Shown here: piece after piece, positions 49,301 to 60,402 of the stretch
How positions within the stretch are numbered: position 1 is the first letter of the stretch
How the letters are laid out: the number at the start of each line of letters is the position of its first letter
Assembly: GCA_013399875.1 (NCBI GenBank)
Contig: VXAZ01007509.1
Location: 283,357-347,356, forward strand
Source: Gymnorhina tibicen
Taxonomy: Eukaryota; Chordata; Aves; Passeriformes; Artamidae
DNA length: 64,000 nucleotides
Direction: 5' to 3'
Made by a program: the position numbers and the translations under genes
Notes under the pieces: model-generated
The model's input: the letters and a program-made list of their open reading frames with translations, nothing else
Told to the model about the DNA's origin: nothing
The model's database searches: none

Positions 49301-52300
49301 TGGAAACTCCAGTGAGCTGAATGTCAAGGAGCTGGGAAAGGACTGATGACTTTGTCCTTGGCATATTGCAGGAAAATGGTGGGACTTTCTGATTCAAATA
49401 CAGCACATGCTCATTTTTACGGCAGTGCATGTTTTTCAATCTGCTTATTGCTTTCAATGCTTTCCTCGTACAGAGGTTGGTGCGCGCGTGAATTTTTGGT
49501 CAGAATTCCCCGTTTTACGTGCAACTACATCCTGTAGTTTTCTCAGACTTCATCTTTTCCATAGACACAGTACAAGCTGGCTCAGTGAGAGTGACTAATA
49601 GCTAAAAACTGCATGGTGCTGGGTAATTTCCAAAGACTCTGTAGGACTTGTTTTATAATGTTTGTGGTTTTCAAGAAATAAACAATAAAATGGGACAAAC
49701 AACTGTTGTCTCTTGCCCCTGTTTATCTAGCTGAAAATATCCCTGTCACTGTTTTGCCAGAACCAACACAAGGGCACAGTGACAACTACCAGTTACTAAA
49801 ATCATATTGCAGGTGACACAAGTGATGCTCTCAACCAATACTTCAAAATTTTTTTTTAGCCGGCTTTTGCTCAGGCCAGGGATGAAACAGGCCTAATACG
49901 GTGCAGTATCTGCCACGTAGTTACCACTTACATTCAGCACCTCCCAATCCTGCTCTCAGATTTTACTTTCTGGGTTTTTTTATTTTACTATTACAAGGAA
50001 GTCAGGTTATTTATTTTCAGATGTTTCATTTTTATTGAAACATAGTATCAGTTGCACATATCCATAGATCTTCAGACACTTCCAGCAAAACAGGAACAAG
50101 ATTAACTATTGAATCAAAGCCCAAGAAATAAAATTCAAGATATGGAAAAAAAAGTAATTTGAATGGAAAAACCAAAATGGCCTTTTTTGTTACAAAGCAT
50201 TGTATTCTAAGCTTTTGGTCTGTAATTTCATGACCGAGGAGCTGAGCCAAAGTTAACTGGATCCTTCCAGACCTCCTACTAAATATTTTCTCACTGAAAC
50301 TCTGAAATATCACTGACTTCACTAGCTCACACAACATGGGCCTATTCCACCTCCTAATGCACTGATTCTAAAGAGTCATCTTAAAACATGAATAATCCAG
50401 AGTGTCTGCTCCCTTTTCAGGAAACTGCGTTGATTAGTTTGCAACAGAAAGCACAGATTTGAAAATAAAGGTCTCTTAAAGTAGCGTCAAAGTAGATTAT
50501 ATTTAAAGACTTACACAGAAGGCTAATTTACATACAGGTTTGGGGGAGTTGTGTTCGGTTTGTGTATTTTTTTAAATTTAATATGGAGTAAAGCACATTT
50601 TTAACAAAACCACTACTGGAATTCATCGAAAGAACAGAGGCAACATGAACACAGTTACCCTTAAGGGAAAAACAAGCCAAAGAATGGAAATGTTTTTCAG
50701 CCTTATAATGAATTATGTTTCTAATAGTTTTGCCACAACAAAGCATTTTATTGAAGTGCCTGCTTTGTGCCAGATCAGGACACATACACTATTATTTTAA
50801 TGAGATTTACAAGAAAGCTAGCATTGCCAGATGAGATACAGAATTTATATTAAAAAAAAAAGCTTACTTGTTTTTCAAAAGCAGTTGGCACAAGCCGCCT
50901 CAGCTCTGATAAACTGTTATTTATACGATCACGGCGTCTTTTCTCTATAATCTATTCCCAAAAAAACAAAACACATTAAGTTTATAAAAAATGAAGGGCA
51001 AAATCACAGCACATATGCAAACTGTCAAATGCTAAAATAATTAAATGAAACATACCCCTCTTCTTTTCTTTCTGGCCATGATCTGAGATGTTGTTGTTGG
51101 GGAATTTGATCGAATGACAGAACTATTACTTTGCCTGCGAAACAATAAAAGTATATCAGCTGTTGCACAACTTGACACCGCTCTTTTAAGACACCTTAGG
51201 TCACCATATTATGTATGCACAGTCCCTCTCATGCCATGTTCAATGCTTTTAAGATGTGCTTTGCGTTGCACAGTGTTTTTGAAGACAGAGATACATTTCA
51301 GTTCTGACTGCCCCAGCATGCATTTTGAACTGACAGAACACTCTGTTGGAAATAAAGTCCTGTTCTGGAGACAGTTCACTGTCCAGCATGGCAGATTTAA
51401 TTTTCTTTGCATATAAAGCCCTGCTTACCAAGTACTGGCTGAAGAACCAGGCCCAAATCCACATGATCTCTATATGGCAACAGCAGTGGTAAGTGCACAT
51501 ACCCGATGACACAACCTCTGCCAAACCTGCTGGGTTTTGACGTTGCTGCCCATTGCTAGACAGTCAGTAGATGCTCAAGTACAATGCCAGGTGCCCAGCC
51601 CAGGTCTGTTGCATTGTCCAGTGGCAGGAGCAGTATTCAAAATCTGCTTTTAAAACTATACTGCCCACGAGTATGAAGTGCCTTTTATTTCATCACGAGT
51701 GAGCAAAAAAAATTCAGTATCTTTTAATACTCATTTAGCCACTGATGAGGACGAGATGGGGCTCTGGTGCACGAGCCTCTGAATTGGCAGGAGCAGCCCT
51801 GAAGCCCCTCGGTGTCCCCGCAGCGCGCCCAGCCCGGCCCTCCCTGGGCAAACACCACTGATCGCCCCCGGCTCGCACGCCGGGTTTGCTGAAGTTCAGC
51901 TGCTGCGGATCCCTGCTTACTTTCCACGGCTCATTTCCCACTGGCGCCGGTTCCCTTAGGTTGTTCGGCCTGATCAGGAGCGATTTTGGAAAAGGTCTGA
52001 TTGCAAATGGCAAATTAAGCGGAGCTAATGAACCGCAGCCCGGTGGCTCACAAAGCTACTGGAGTGCTCCGCGTAATTTCGCGGCTCGGGCAGTCCAAGC
52101 GCGGGGCTAATTTTTGGTGGGCTATGAGCGAGCTGCCAGTTGACCTGGAGGGGGACGTAACAGCTCTGCCCTCGGGGGGCCGCCGCCCCCCCCATCCCGA
52201 GGGGGTGTCCGGGTCTCCCCCTCGCCCTGCCCCAGCTCGGGGCGCACCCCGGCCCGCGCCACCGACAAAGACGGCGGCCCCGGTGTTGCCACACTTACCC

Positions 52301-52381
52301 CGAGTAGTTGTTCTCGCTCCCCACGTCTATAGTCTCGTCCATATCGCTGTCTGAGGTAGTTTCCTCGCAAGGTCGCTTCAT
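42642..52381 (-). CDS. HEY2: HEY2, bHLH-Orange transcriptional repressor (complete, five coding exons)
   Basis: Joined coding segments on the minus strand are 52381-52299, 51134-51056, 50951-50868, 48245-48164 and 43321-42642, totalling 1008 bases, 335 residues and a stop. Every intron has GT-AG ends and phases agree. The bHLH domain covers about residues 48-104; the basic part reads [16 protein letters not shown], with glycine 54 in place of the proline found in Hairy/E(spl) proteins. The Orange domain is about 121-160. The C-terminus carries YRPW at 325-328 and TEVGAF at the end; valine rather than isoleucine there and the His-rich [13 protein letters not shown] stretch distinguish HEY2 from HEY1. 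HEY2 is a nuclear repressor induced by Notch that binds E/N-box DNA and acts in heart, vessel and somite development. Human HEY2 has 337 residues as I recall, so the length fits. Nothing is broken. Confidence 0.98.
43322..48163 (-). other. HEY2: HEY2 intron 4 (4.8 kb)
   Basis: This is the longest HEY2 intron, with donor GTAAGG and acceptor TTGCAG. A GA microsatellite lies at 47226-47239. No nested gene or recognised mobile element is seen. Confidence 0.9.
48164..48245 (-). CDS. HEY2: HEY2 coding exon 4 (loop and helix 2)
   Basis: The exon encodes [20 protein letters not shown] and LQATGGK, the end of the loop and helix 2 of the bHLH domain, plus the first base of a glycine codon. The acceptor is CTCAAAG and the donor GTAAGG. 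Confidence 0.97.
48246..50867 (-). other. HEY2: HEY2 intron 3 (2.6 kb)
   Basis: Donor GTAAGC and acceptor CAAAG. No nested gene or repeat is recognised. Confidence 0.9.
50868..50951 (-). CDS. HEY2: HEY2 coding exon 3 (basic region, helix 1)
   Basis: The 28 codons encode [20 protein letters not shown] followed by VPTAFEKQ, i.e. the DNA-contacting basic residues and helix 1. The acceptor is GAATAG and the donor GTAAGC. Confidence 0.97.
50952..51055 (-). other. HEY2: HEY2 intron 2 (104 bp)
   Basis: A very short intron with donor GTATGT and acceptor ATAG. It splits the basic region of the bHLH domain between glycine 54 and isoleucine 55. Confidence 0.95.
51056..51134 (-). CDS. HEY2: HEY2 coding exon 2 (linker and start of basic region)
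   Basis: The exon completes glycine 28 and encodes [20 protein letters not shown] then RKKRRG, which begins the basic region. The acceptor is TTCGCAG and the donor GTATGT. Confidence 0.97.
51135..52298 (-). other. HEY2: HEY2 intron 1 (1.2 kb), partly CpG-rich
   Basis: Donor GTAAGT and acceptor TTCGCAG. The CpG-rich promoter domain extends into the promoter-proximal half. A GTGGGAAA (CSL/RBPJ-type) motif lies on the minus strand at 51934-51941. Confidence 0.9.
52299..52381 (-). CDS. HEY2: HEY2 coding exon 1 (N-terminus)
   Basis: The exon encodes [20 protein letters not shown] then GSENNYS and two bases of a glycine codon, followed by donor GTAAGT. The ATG at 52381 has A at -3, and the residues match the known HEY2 start. 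An upstream ATG at 52520 opens a different frame that overlaps this start and would be an upstream ORF if transcription begins above it. Confidence 0.97.
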
Positions 52382-52494
52382 CGTGTGCACGGCGCGGGGG
52401 CAGAGATAAATAAATCCGGGGGGGCTCCGGGCACGGCACGGCTCGGCACAGCACGGCTCCGCACCGCCAGCAGAGCAAACCCTCTCTGAGGCGC

Positions 52495-52503
52495 TTTCCC
52501 ACG
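52495..52503 (-). promoter_or_regulatory. HEY2: CSL/RBPJ (Notch-response) motif upstream of HEY2
   Basis: The minus strand reads CGTGGGAAA, a full match to the high-affinity CSL site, 114 bases upstream of the ATG. HEY2 is a direct Notch/CSL target in vertebrates, so the position and sequence fit that control. Binding is not shown here. Confidence 0.6.
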
Positions 52504-52945
52504 CCGCGGCACAGCCTCAAGCCCGACGGCCCGCCCCCGGCANCGTGCGGAGGAGCGGGCGGCCGCCCGGCGGGGGCCCAGCCGCCCTCGGCTTACGGCA
52601 GGCGGGGAGCGGAACCGGCACGGGGCCGGGAAGGGAGGGGCGCGGAGTTCCGAGCATCCTCAGAGCTCGCCCTCCGGGGAGAAGAAGCGGCACCGGGTTC
52701 CCAGCCCTCCGATGCCGCCGGAGGAAGCGGGGTGGCCGGGATGGTCCCGCTGCCCGTGTCTCACCGGGCATTTGGGAAGATCTTGCTCCCCTCCGCCCGT
52801 AAGACACGAGCCGGATCAGCCCTTGCCCAGTGCTCCAGAGCCCCGGGCGGTGGCAGCAGTCCCGGTCTCCTCTCTTGCGGTGCCGCGAGTTGTGTTATCG
52901 GGCACACGAGCGCGCGTTGGAGAGTTGTGTACATCCCGGGAAATG

Positions 52946-52952
52946 TATAAAT
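52946..52952 (+). promoter_or_regulatory. Plus-strand TATA-like motif in the HEY2 CpG domain
   Basis: TATAAAT stands in GC-rich sequence on the strand opposite HEY2, about 570 bases upstream of its ATG. It could position a divergent non-coding transcript. No transcript can be shown from sequence. Confidence 0.25.
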
Positions 52953-54322
52953 CCCTCCCGGCCGGGTGCGCGTCCCCGGCCGCCCCGTCCCGCTGGGCTC
53001 CACGGGCGCGCCGAGGGCTAGCGGTCGCTTGCAGGGCCGGGAGCCAAGCACGGCGATAATCCCTGCTGGGAACGACTTGGGAGGAAGTTTAGCGTCTCGT
53101 TTACCGGAGGATCTGTAGCAGGCGGGTTTTATTTTGCTTTTGTTTGGGATTTCCCCACCCCGTTTGTTTGTATTTTCAAATTCCGGATTCCTGACAAAAT
53201 ACATTCGGAGTGGTATGTTCTCCGCAGAAATTTAATCTTTCAATTTTAGTGACTGTCCCTGTCTGCCTGTTCCCTCCTCCATCCCCTTTGCCACCTTCCT
53301 AGGAACATTTCTCCCTCCCCTGCGGCGGGACGCTGGCCGAGAGGGGCCGGGGCGAGGCGGGGAGGGTTCGGCACCAGCTTGGACACCGCCGCGTTATCCT
53401 GACTCTCGGCGGCACACGGAGCCGCGGTCGCTCAGCGTCCCGGAGCACTTGCAGGCAAGCGGCGAGGGAGCTGCCCTTGCCACGACTCGGTGCCTTGTCG
53501 GGACAGGGGCAGCCCCCTCGCCGCCCCGCCTGGCCGCCCGGGGCGCAGCACCTGACGGAGAGAGACGCGGGGAGCAGTTGCCGGCATCGCCGCAAAAAGA
53601 CGGAGGGGCGAAGAGTCTCCCCTTCAGCGCGGCGTGGCCCCGCGACCCTCACCGTGGCACCGGGGCCGCCCTGCTCTCGCCTCTCCGGGTTTCCAGGCGG
53701 CGAAAGCACGATGCTGCTCCGGACAGAGGGAGGGAGGCCCGGCGGGTCGGGGAGGGAAGCAAGAAGGGCCGGAGGGGCCGGTGACTCCGGCTTTCCTTTC
53801 GGGGCAGGCTGCGAGCTCGACGGGCCGGAGGGAGCGGGCACTTTCCCGACGAGGCTCCGCTCGGCAGCGTCGGTGCCGCTTCTGCCTGCGGGCGGAGTTT
53901 GCCTCGGCTGCTTTATATTTAGCAGCTGGCGGTACCAATGACTCAGTTTTCCACTCGGTTAAATCCCGTGGAAGGTACAGGTGGTGTGGTTCGTTCGCGG
54001 GTGTGCGTGCGGCAAAGGGCCGTGGCGAAAGAGAAACCGGCGCCAGCTCTTTTGTACGCCGACATCCGCCATCTCTGCAATTATATTTGGTGGCACGTCG
54101 GGTGTTTGCCCTTTCATGTGGATGTTGCTACTATGTAAAGGAACAGCGGGATTTCATGCCTCATTGCCCTACCGGGACATCCTTTTCATGCCCGTGTTTG
54201 CAGAGTTACTAAAAGCTCCGCGGCTGCTTAGACACAACAGAAGCGAGCGGCCGCGGGAATGGCGAAGACAGCTCCAGGGAACTTGGGACGCACTCCCACA
54301 ATGGCCCCTTTGATGGGATCTG

Positions 54323-54457
54323 AACAAAAAACCAAACCAAACCAAACCAAAAAACAAAAAACCCCACAAAAAACAACAACAACAACAAGAAAATCCCAAA
54401 CAAAAACCAAACCAAAAACCCACGAAAAAATCCCCACGAACAAACAACCCAAAAAAG
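54323..54457. repeat. A/C-only low-complexity tract inside the CpG domain
   Basis: About 135 bases of the plus strand consist almost only of A and C, built of AAACC, AAC and poly-A units, with GC-rich DNA on both sides. A second short tract of the same type follows at 54595-54630. Such strand-asymmetric DNA can adopt unusual structures, which is not tested here. Confidence 0.85.
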
Positions 54458-56110
54458 TATTGGGATCTCTCGGGAGAAGTGGACTAGCAGGAGCAGCCTG
54501 TGGCGCCCGACTGCAATTTGAAGCACAAACGCTTTAGAAATCTGGGATTAGACTCAGCAGTTTTAGTCCGCGACGTGGGGGTTTCTAGAATATTTTAAAA
54601 ACCCAAATAAACAAAAAAACCCCACCCCAAGTTCTCTTTGGTTGTCTGTTCTGTAACGACACGGGGAGATCTGAGACAGCCGGGCCTACTCCCGCCCGGG
54701 ACCCTCGTGCTGGGGGCCCCGGGAGCGGCCGGGAAACGCTGCCCTGCCTCAGACATCGCCTTTCAGAGCGGGGCGAGGTTTGGTGGGTCTGAGTTAAAGT
54801 CTGTGTTACCCGGCCTGGGCTGCAGCTGCTCGAGAGGCGCCTGCAAACACGGGGGGGCACAGGCTCGAGCGTGGGTGTCCGAATCCCCGCTAAAGCACGC
54901 GAATCACCCGGGGATGTTGGTGCGTTTCCGAGCTGTCTCGGGGTTTTGCACAGAAATCTTTCATGTCACGCGTCGGTGCCGCTGGATTTGTAATTTCTGC
55001 TCACTCTGGAAATAGCTCCTGCTGCTTTATGGTATTTTTTTCCCCTGAGGCACAAGTCCCGCATGTTGTTTTCCTGCAGAAACCTGAGCTATCCTATGGT
55101 TACCTCCCCGAGTAGAGCTTATGTCACATCGTTTGTCGTGGATCCGGCTACTAAATCCTCCTGGCAGTCTCGCTGAAGTCCCTCCTCCGGGAAACTTCTG
55201 TTTTCCTTTTGCCCAGATTAGGGTTTTTTTTCTTTTAATTATTTTTTGAGAGATCTACCTGCTCCTTGGGTGAGAAATTACGGGCTTTCTCGGGACGCAC
55301 CGAGAAAGTCAAGCCCTTGCACCTCTGCCAGGTCTCGGGCTCGCCCCTGCGACAGGTGCGCTGCGACAGGCAAGGGCTCCGTGGGGCAGCAGCAGCTCCG
55401 CGACCCACGGGCCAAGCCTCTTGTTGTGCTTTGGTCCTGGCTGTATGGCTCCCGTGTCTCTTTCTCCGGTGGCCCCATAAAGCGTGGTGCCCGGGAGCAC
55501 TTGCCGCGGCGGGATTGCCTGCTCAGCTGGCAGCACGCAGCGCTGACAGCCACGCACTCGAAGCCCAGAGAAATGAGTCTTTCTCCGTTCCCCGTTGCTT
55601 TTCCCTCCAAAGGGAAAAAGCCGGGCGGACTCGCCGCTTCCCGCCAGTCTGGAGGCCCCGGGACAGCCCCCGCCCTCACCCACCGCCGGCAGGGAGAGCT
55701 GCGTGCGACCCGCTCTCCCCAGAGTGCCCCGAGCAGCTTTTTCCCGGGAGAGGCAGCCCCGGCCGGCGGGCGGGTGGCGGCTCCGCGGAGGCTCCCCGGC
55801 CCGCAGGCTTCCTGTCCCGGCCGGGGGGCGTCGGGGGAGGTCAGGCAGCTCCCTCTCCCTCCCTCCTTTCTGATTTCTTGTGGGTTTGTCGTTTGGGGTT
55901 TGTTGTTCGTTTGTTTTTGCTCTCGGCAAACGCGGTGCTCGCTGTGGCTGCGGGGCCTGGTGGGTCACACGGGGCCAGCCCGGCGCTCCGGGGCGCGGTG
56001 CCGCCGGTGCCGCCCGACGGTGGCTGAGCCGTGGGGGCGCTTCCAGAACCGGCTTGCCAAATAAGCAAAGCAGTACGTTTCTTGCTACATCTAGGGAGCC
56101 GGCTCCCGTA

Positions 56111-59100
56111 GAGAAGCGACTCTCGTCTGCTCCGTCCCCGAAAATGAAATTTCCTATTCCCCGAGATTTCAGGATTGTCACTTTTACACGTCGCAGTGAG
56201 CCGTTTAGGATTAAAAAGTTAGGGGTTTTACAGACTATTTTAAAAATGTGCGTGGCCTTCTGAAGGAGCTGCAGTTTTACTCAGCAGCTCTCTTCAAGGG
56301 GACTCAAGACTGTCCCGAGTTTCTTTACTGAACACGGGAGGCATTCAGACTCTAAGTCTTAGAGCAATTTTTTTTTTTTTATACTTTACTCTTTCCTTCT
56401 TAAAAAAAACATTTGCATCCCATATCCTTCACTCAGTAAAAACCCTCTTAGGGATAACTGGTTTACTACTTTTAAGTTACTTTCTCCTATTAGGAAACTC
56501 TTACAAACAGGAGAGAAATGCAATTCCTATTCATGGACTATGGTGATGACGCTGTATTTTTTTTCTTTTTCTCTATGGACTCGTCACTAAGTGCCAGAAA
56601 AACTAGAGAAAAAGCCTTCTTGATTTTTTTTTTCTCTGATGTGATTGTAAATAGATGGTTAAAATGATTTCTGGCCACATTCATACCAAGGCGGGATGGA
56701 CAGACTGAAGAAAGAACAGAGAACTGAGGAAACCATGTGTGACTGAGCTGAAGGAGACAGTGCTCAAAAAAAAAAAAAAGAGAAGACACCTTAAAACGTG
56801 TGGCTTTGCCTAGACAGTGACTACCCACGGGTCGAAGTGGATGCATGACATTCCTTGCAAGTTTGTGTTGTGGAGGAGTATTGGACTATTAGCTGGGGTG
56901 TAGGATTTTTGCCAACGGATCACAGTAGGGCCTGATCCACAGATAACTCCTGCAGTAGTACAATAACCCCACAGATACTGACAAAATTGAAATGCCCTGA
57001 GATGCATTTGCTCCAGCAGATCACTTCAGTTTTGGGAAGGATAAAAAGTGCAAAAAGACTTGCTACAATAAACTTAAATTTCAAGCTGAAGATGATGGGG
57101 AAAAGAAAGTAGGAAGGAAGATGCAGTGGGTATTTAGAGATCTTTCTAAGTAACAACTTTAAATGTTTATCACTGAGCTACACCTCCACAGATCTGCTCT
57201 TGGTCAAGTAGCGAAGTTGACTATTGTGTTTTTAGGCTGATCACAGAAAACCTAAGTCTGCATCTCCTGAAGTGTGTCACACTTCTCTGCTTTTGGTGCC
57301 TACAGAGGTCAATGAATGCACCCTCCTGGGTCGAGTGCTTCCTCCTGGCCTCTAGTCAATAGGTGCTGCATGTTAGGCCAGTCCTCCCATTCAAAGCATG
57401 AAGAATGCTCTCCCTGAGAGCTGTCACTACATCGTAGGTGACACAGAAAGACAGGAACACCTCCTCTGGCTCCCACTGTCTGGTGATAAGGAGGGTGACT
57501 GAACAGCACCCCAAGGAAGGGTGGCTGGAGAGGACAAACCCTGCAGTTGAGAGCCTCATTCTTAACTCTTTGCACCTTGGCACACGTCCTACGTGAGCTC
57601 AGGCACTCAGGACAATTAATTAAATTAACAAAAGGTGTAAATTAAAAGTGTCTGTGAACTGTATTGAAACTCAGTTTGCAGGCTCTTTTTCACAACAGAA
57701 CTGGCTGCAGTTTGATTTAAATTAATTCACTTTCAGAATAAAATAACACTGAATAGGATAAAAGCAGTTTCAATTTTGAATGGATGTCTACACAGAATTG
57801 TTTGTGGTTTAACTAATCCACTCTAAATATTAACTCTGTTGATTTTCCTGGGCAGTTCCATCTAGGCTAGTTTGCTTTGTGCCCCTATTTTAGGCTCCTA
57901 TCAGTAAAACTGAAATAGTAATTGCCTGCTAAAGTTTAAAGTCATTGTGTGAAGGATGTTGTTAATGACAGCATTTTGCCTGATACTCAGCATATATGTT
58001 CTGCAAAAGCCGGGTCTTGATTTTCTATACATGTGCAAAGTTCTTGCCTGGTAATATTTTACAAGGACTGTACCCAGATGTACATCACCAAGAGAGACAT
58101 GCAGCAGTGGAGAATTAGGGCATCATTGTGGATTTTAGACTTTCACTGAACATCTCCTTGGATTTGGCTCTCTGTTTTCTTCAAAGACTATGGGCCAAGA
58201 TTTAAGAACTCTCTAACTTCAGTCATCTTAATGAACAGCTTCAATGGTGTTAAAGGGAACTAGGGCACTTCCTTTACTAGTGGAAATCAGGCCACTTAAT
58301 TACCTCACAAAAATATACAGAACCTAATCTCACAGTTTTTTGCACAACATGAATTATGAACTTTAATCTATTTTAGAGGTAGTGCTATTAAAATCCATAG
58401 ATCTGTATCAGGAATAAAACTATCCTATTATAATGGAAATAGAGAACTTGTAAAAATGAGCACATAATCACAGCTTTCTCATTGAAACTCATTTCTGTTG
58501 AAATAAATTTTCACAGTGGTGAAGCATGGTTTAATTCACTAGTAACTGTGGCAAGTCTAGATAAACACATCCTGTGTCAGAAATGGGAGCCTTCTTGAAT
58601 TTTTTTAATAAAGCCTTGGTGGGTTTTGAACTAAAGGAATTTTATCTTTTTTCTTCTTTTTTTCAGTTCCTTCTTCCTTGTTAGCTTTTTACAGCATTTT
58701 CCTTTATTTCTTTTATGTTTTTCATGCTAAATGGACCCTTTTTTTGGTGCTTTTTGGATGCCAAAAACTGGAGAATTGTCATTATTTGAGTTTTATTGCT
58801 GGTTGCTCCTTTAAAATAAAAAAACCCCATGCTTTCCAGAGAGAAAGGAAGGAACCAATTTTAAGGGAGTGCTAAAGTTTTAGACAAGATTTATTTACGA
58901 AAAAAAATAGTGTATCATCTCCAGGCTTCAAAACTAGCTGTTATAACAAAGCACTTCACCTAATGCTCTAAAAATACTCCTTTATATAGACTGTGCATGT
59001 GATAGAAATAAACAACCCCAGATATTCTGGATACATCCAGGGTATTTTAGCAAACTTCCTCAGTAATGTAACAGTTGTCCTTATTGGCACTTGGAATGGA

Positions 59101-60239
59101 CTTTGAAACTACAGATCCTGCAAAGCTAGGTAAATAAAAGGACACAGTAAACATCTGCTTGTCAGTAGAAGAAGTTATGATCTCTGGAAATAAAAAAATA
59201 TTAATGAAAACATCTTCCAGGCCTCTGAAATAAAACTTGTAGGGTCAACATGAATACTCAACTGCTAAATTTGTGCACAAATTAAATGGGCATAAATTCA
59301 ATCAAGAGCCAGGGTCTTACACCGCAGAACAGCTTGGATCAGGATTTTCTGCCAAAGAGAATCTGGTTTTCCCTTGAGCTGTAAGTTTTGTATACTGCCA
59401 TGAATGTATGTCCACTTAGAGACCAGTTCATCTAAACTACAGGAAGTTCCCTTTTGTCAACTGCTGTCCAAGGGAGAGAAGTTGTCTCTGTTCCATTCTG
59501 ATCAGACTTGTGTCTTACGGCTGCCTGTGCTTAAACAACTATTTTTGTGATTCTTTAGTTAATATTGTGTTTGATCCTGCTGAGCCTAATCAGGAAAACC
59601 TGTGTTGACTGGATATGACTTTTGCTTCAAGAAGGAAATTGAAAAGCTCTCTCTGCAGGAACTGGGCCTAATTCCAATCTTCTTCTTACTTCTAAAAGAA
59701 AAAATTTTGTGAAGGTATTTTTGATTTATGGTGATAAACTTTTTTCTCTCCTTCAAAATTATATTATTTTGGTGGTATTTTATTTTAACATCTTTCTAAT
59801 TAATTTTATACTGGGTATATTTTTTTGTTACACAGGGTTGAAAATAAATACATCATATTACAGCAAAGACAGGTCAGACTTTGAGAGGAAAGCTCTGCAG
59901 CTCTGAGGACATGTCAGACTGATTGTCAAGGACCTGAAAGTGTTCACTGCTCTTTTCGGTAAAAGAGATGAAAAATTCTGTGCAGACTGAAGGCTTTCCA
60001 AAATGCTGAATGTTTTCCTTTGTCTGGTAGGTTGTTTTCTTGTGTTCCATTTTTTTTATGGCAGATGTTAACCAAAGCGTGTTTACAATTACTGCGAGAG
60101 CAGTTTGCTTTTGGTGCTTGCTGGTTCTGCGTGGGTGCTGGTGCTCAGCTTTGCAAGGAGCAGAGGTGCCATATTCAGACCCGTGCTGTTCCTTTTTCAA
60201 GCTCCATCACAGGGCCTGAGGTGGCTGGCAGCACTTCCT
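56111..60239. other. HEY2 upstream flank, no gene seen
   Basis: Composition drops from GC-rich to AT-rich. Poly-A and poly-T runs occur (for example 56370-56380 and 56767-56779). No coding exon, RNA gene or recognised mobile element was found on either strand, and the open frames are short. Confidence 0.55.
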
Positions 60240-60402
60240 CAGGCCTTAAGCCTGGGAGTCTCCTTCCCTGGATATATTCAAAAGCTGTCTGGACAGAATC
60301 CTAAGTAATGTGCCCTAGGGGACCTTGCCTGTGCCAGGGGGTTGGAATAGATGACATGCAGTGGTCCCTTCTGACCTTATCCTTTCTGTGGTTTTGTAAT
60401 CC
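60240..60402 (+). mobile_element. CR1 LINE 3' fragment
   Basis: The stretch follows the CR1 tail: CTTCCCTGGATATATTCAAA, AGCTGTCTGGACAGAATCCT, GGGGACCTTGCCTGTGCCAG, GGGGTTGGAATAGATGACAT and GTGGTCCCTTCTGACCTTA, ending TCTGTGGTTTTGTAAT. It is 5'-truncated; the region just before it may be more diverged CR1. Confidence 0.85.

Larger units (their letters stand above)
51750..56110. promoter_or_regulatory. HEY2: Large CpG-rich promoter domain of HEY2
   Basis: GC and CpG content are high, with breaks, across about 4.3 kb covering the start of intron 1, exon 1 and 3.7 kb upstream, and one base is undetermined (N at 52543). Wide CpG domains of this kind are typical of developmental regulators under Polycomb control. 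Several open frames of 150-290 codons on both strands arise from the scarcity of stop codons and show no recognisable domains. An A/C-rich tract interrupts it at 54.3 kb. The HEY2 transcription start is not resolved. Confidence 0.75.

Noticed and set aside
52395..52412. AT-rich TTTATTTATC on the HEY2 strand as a TATA box
   Set aside because: It lies only about 25-30 bases from the ATG, which would leave no 5' UTR, and it is not a good TATA match.
53908..53920. TATAAA on the minus strand about 1.5 kb upstream of HEY2
   Set aside because: The motif is real, but it would give a 5' UTR far longer than usual for HEY2, and no supporting donor was found, so I did not call it the promoter.
55246..56181. 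Three overlapping open frames of 253-290 codons on both strands upstream of HEY2
   Set aside because: They occupy the same 0.9 kb in different frames of very GC-rich DNA, have arginine/proline/glycine-rich composition and show no recognisable domain. Scarcity of stop codons explains them.
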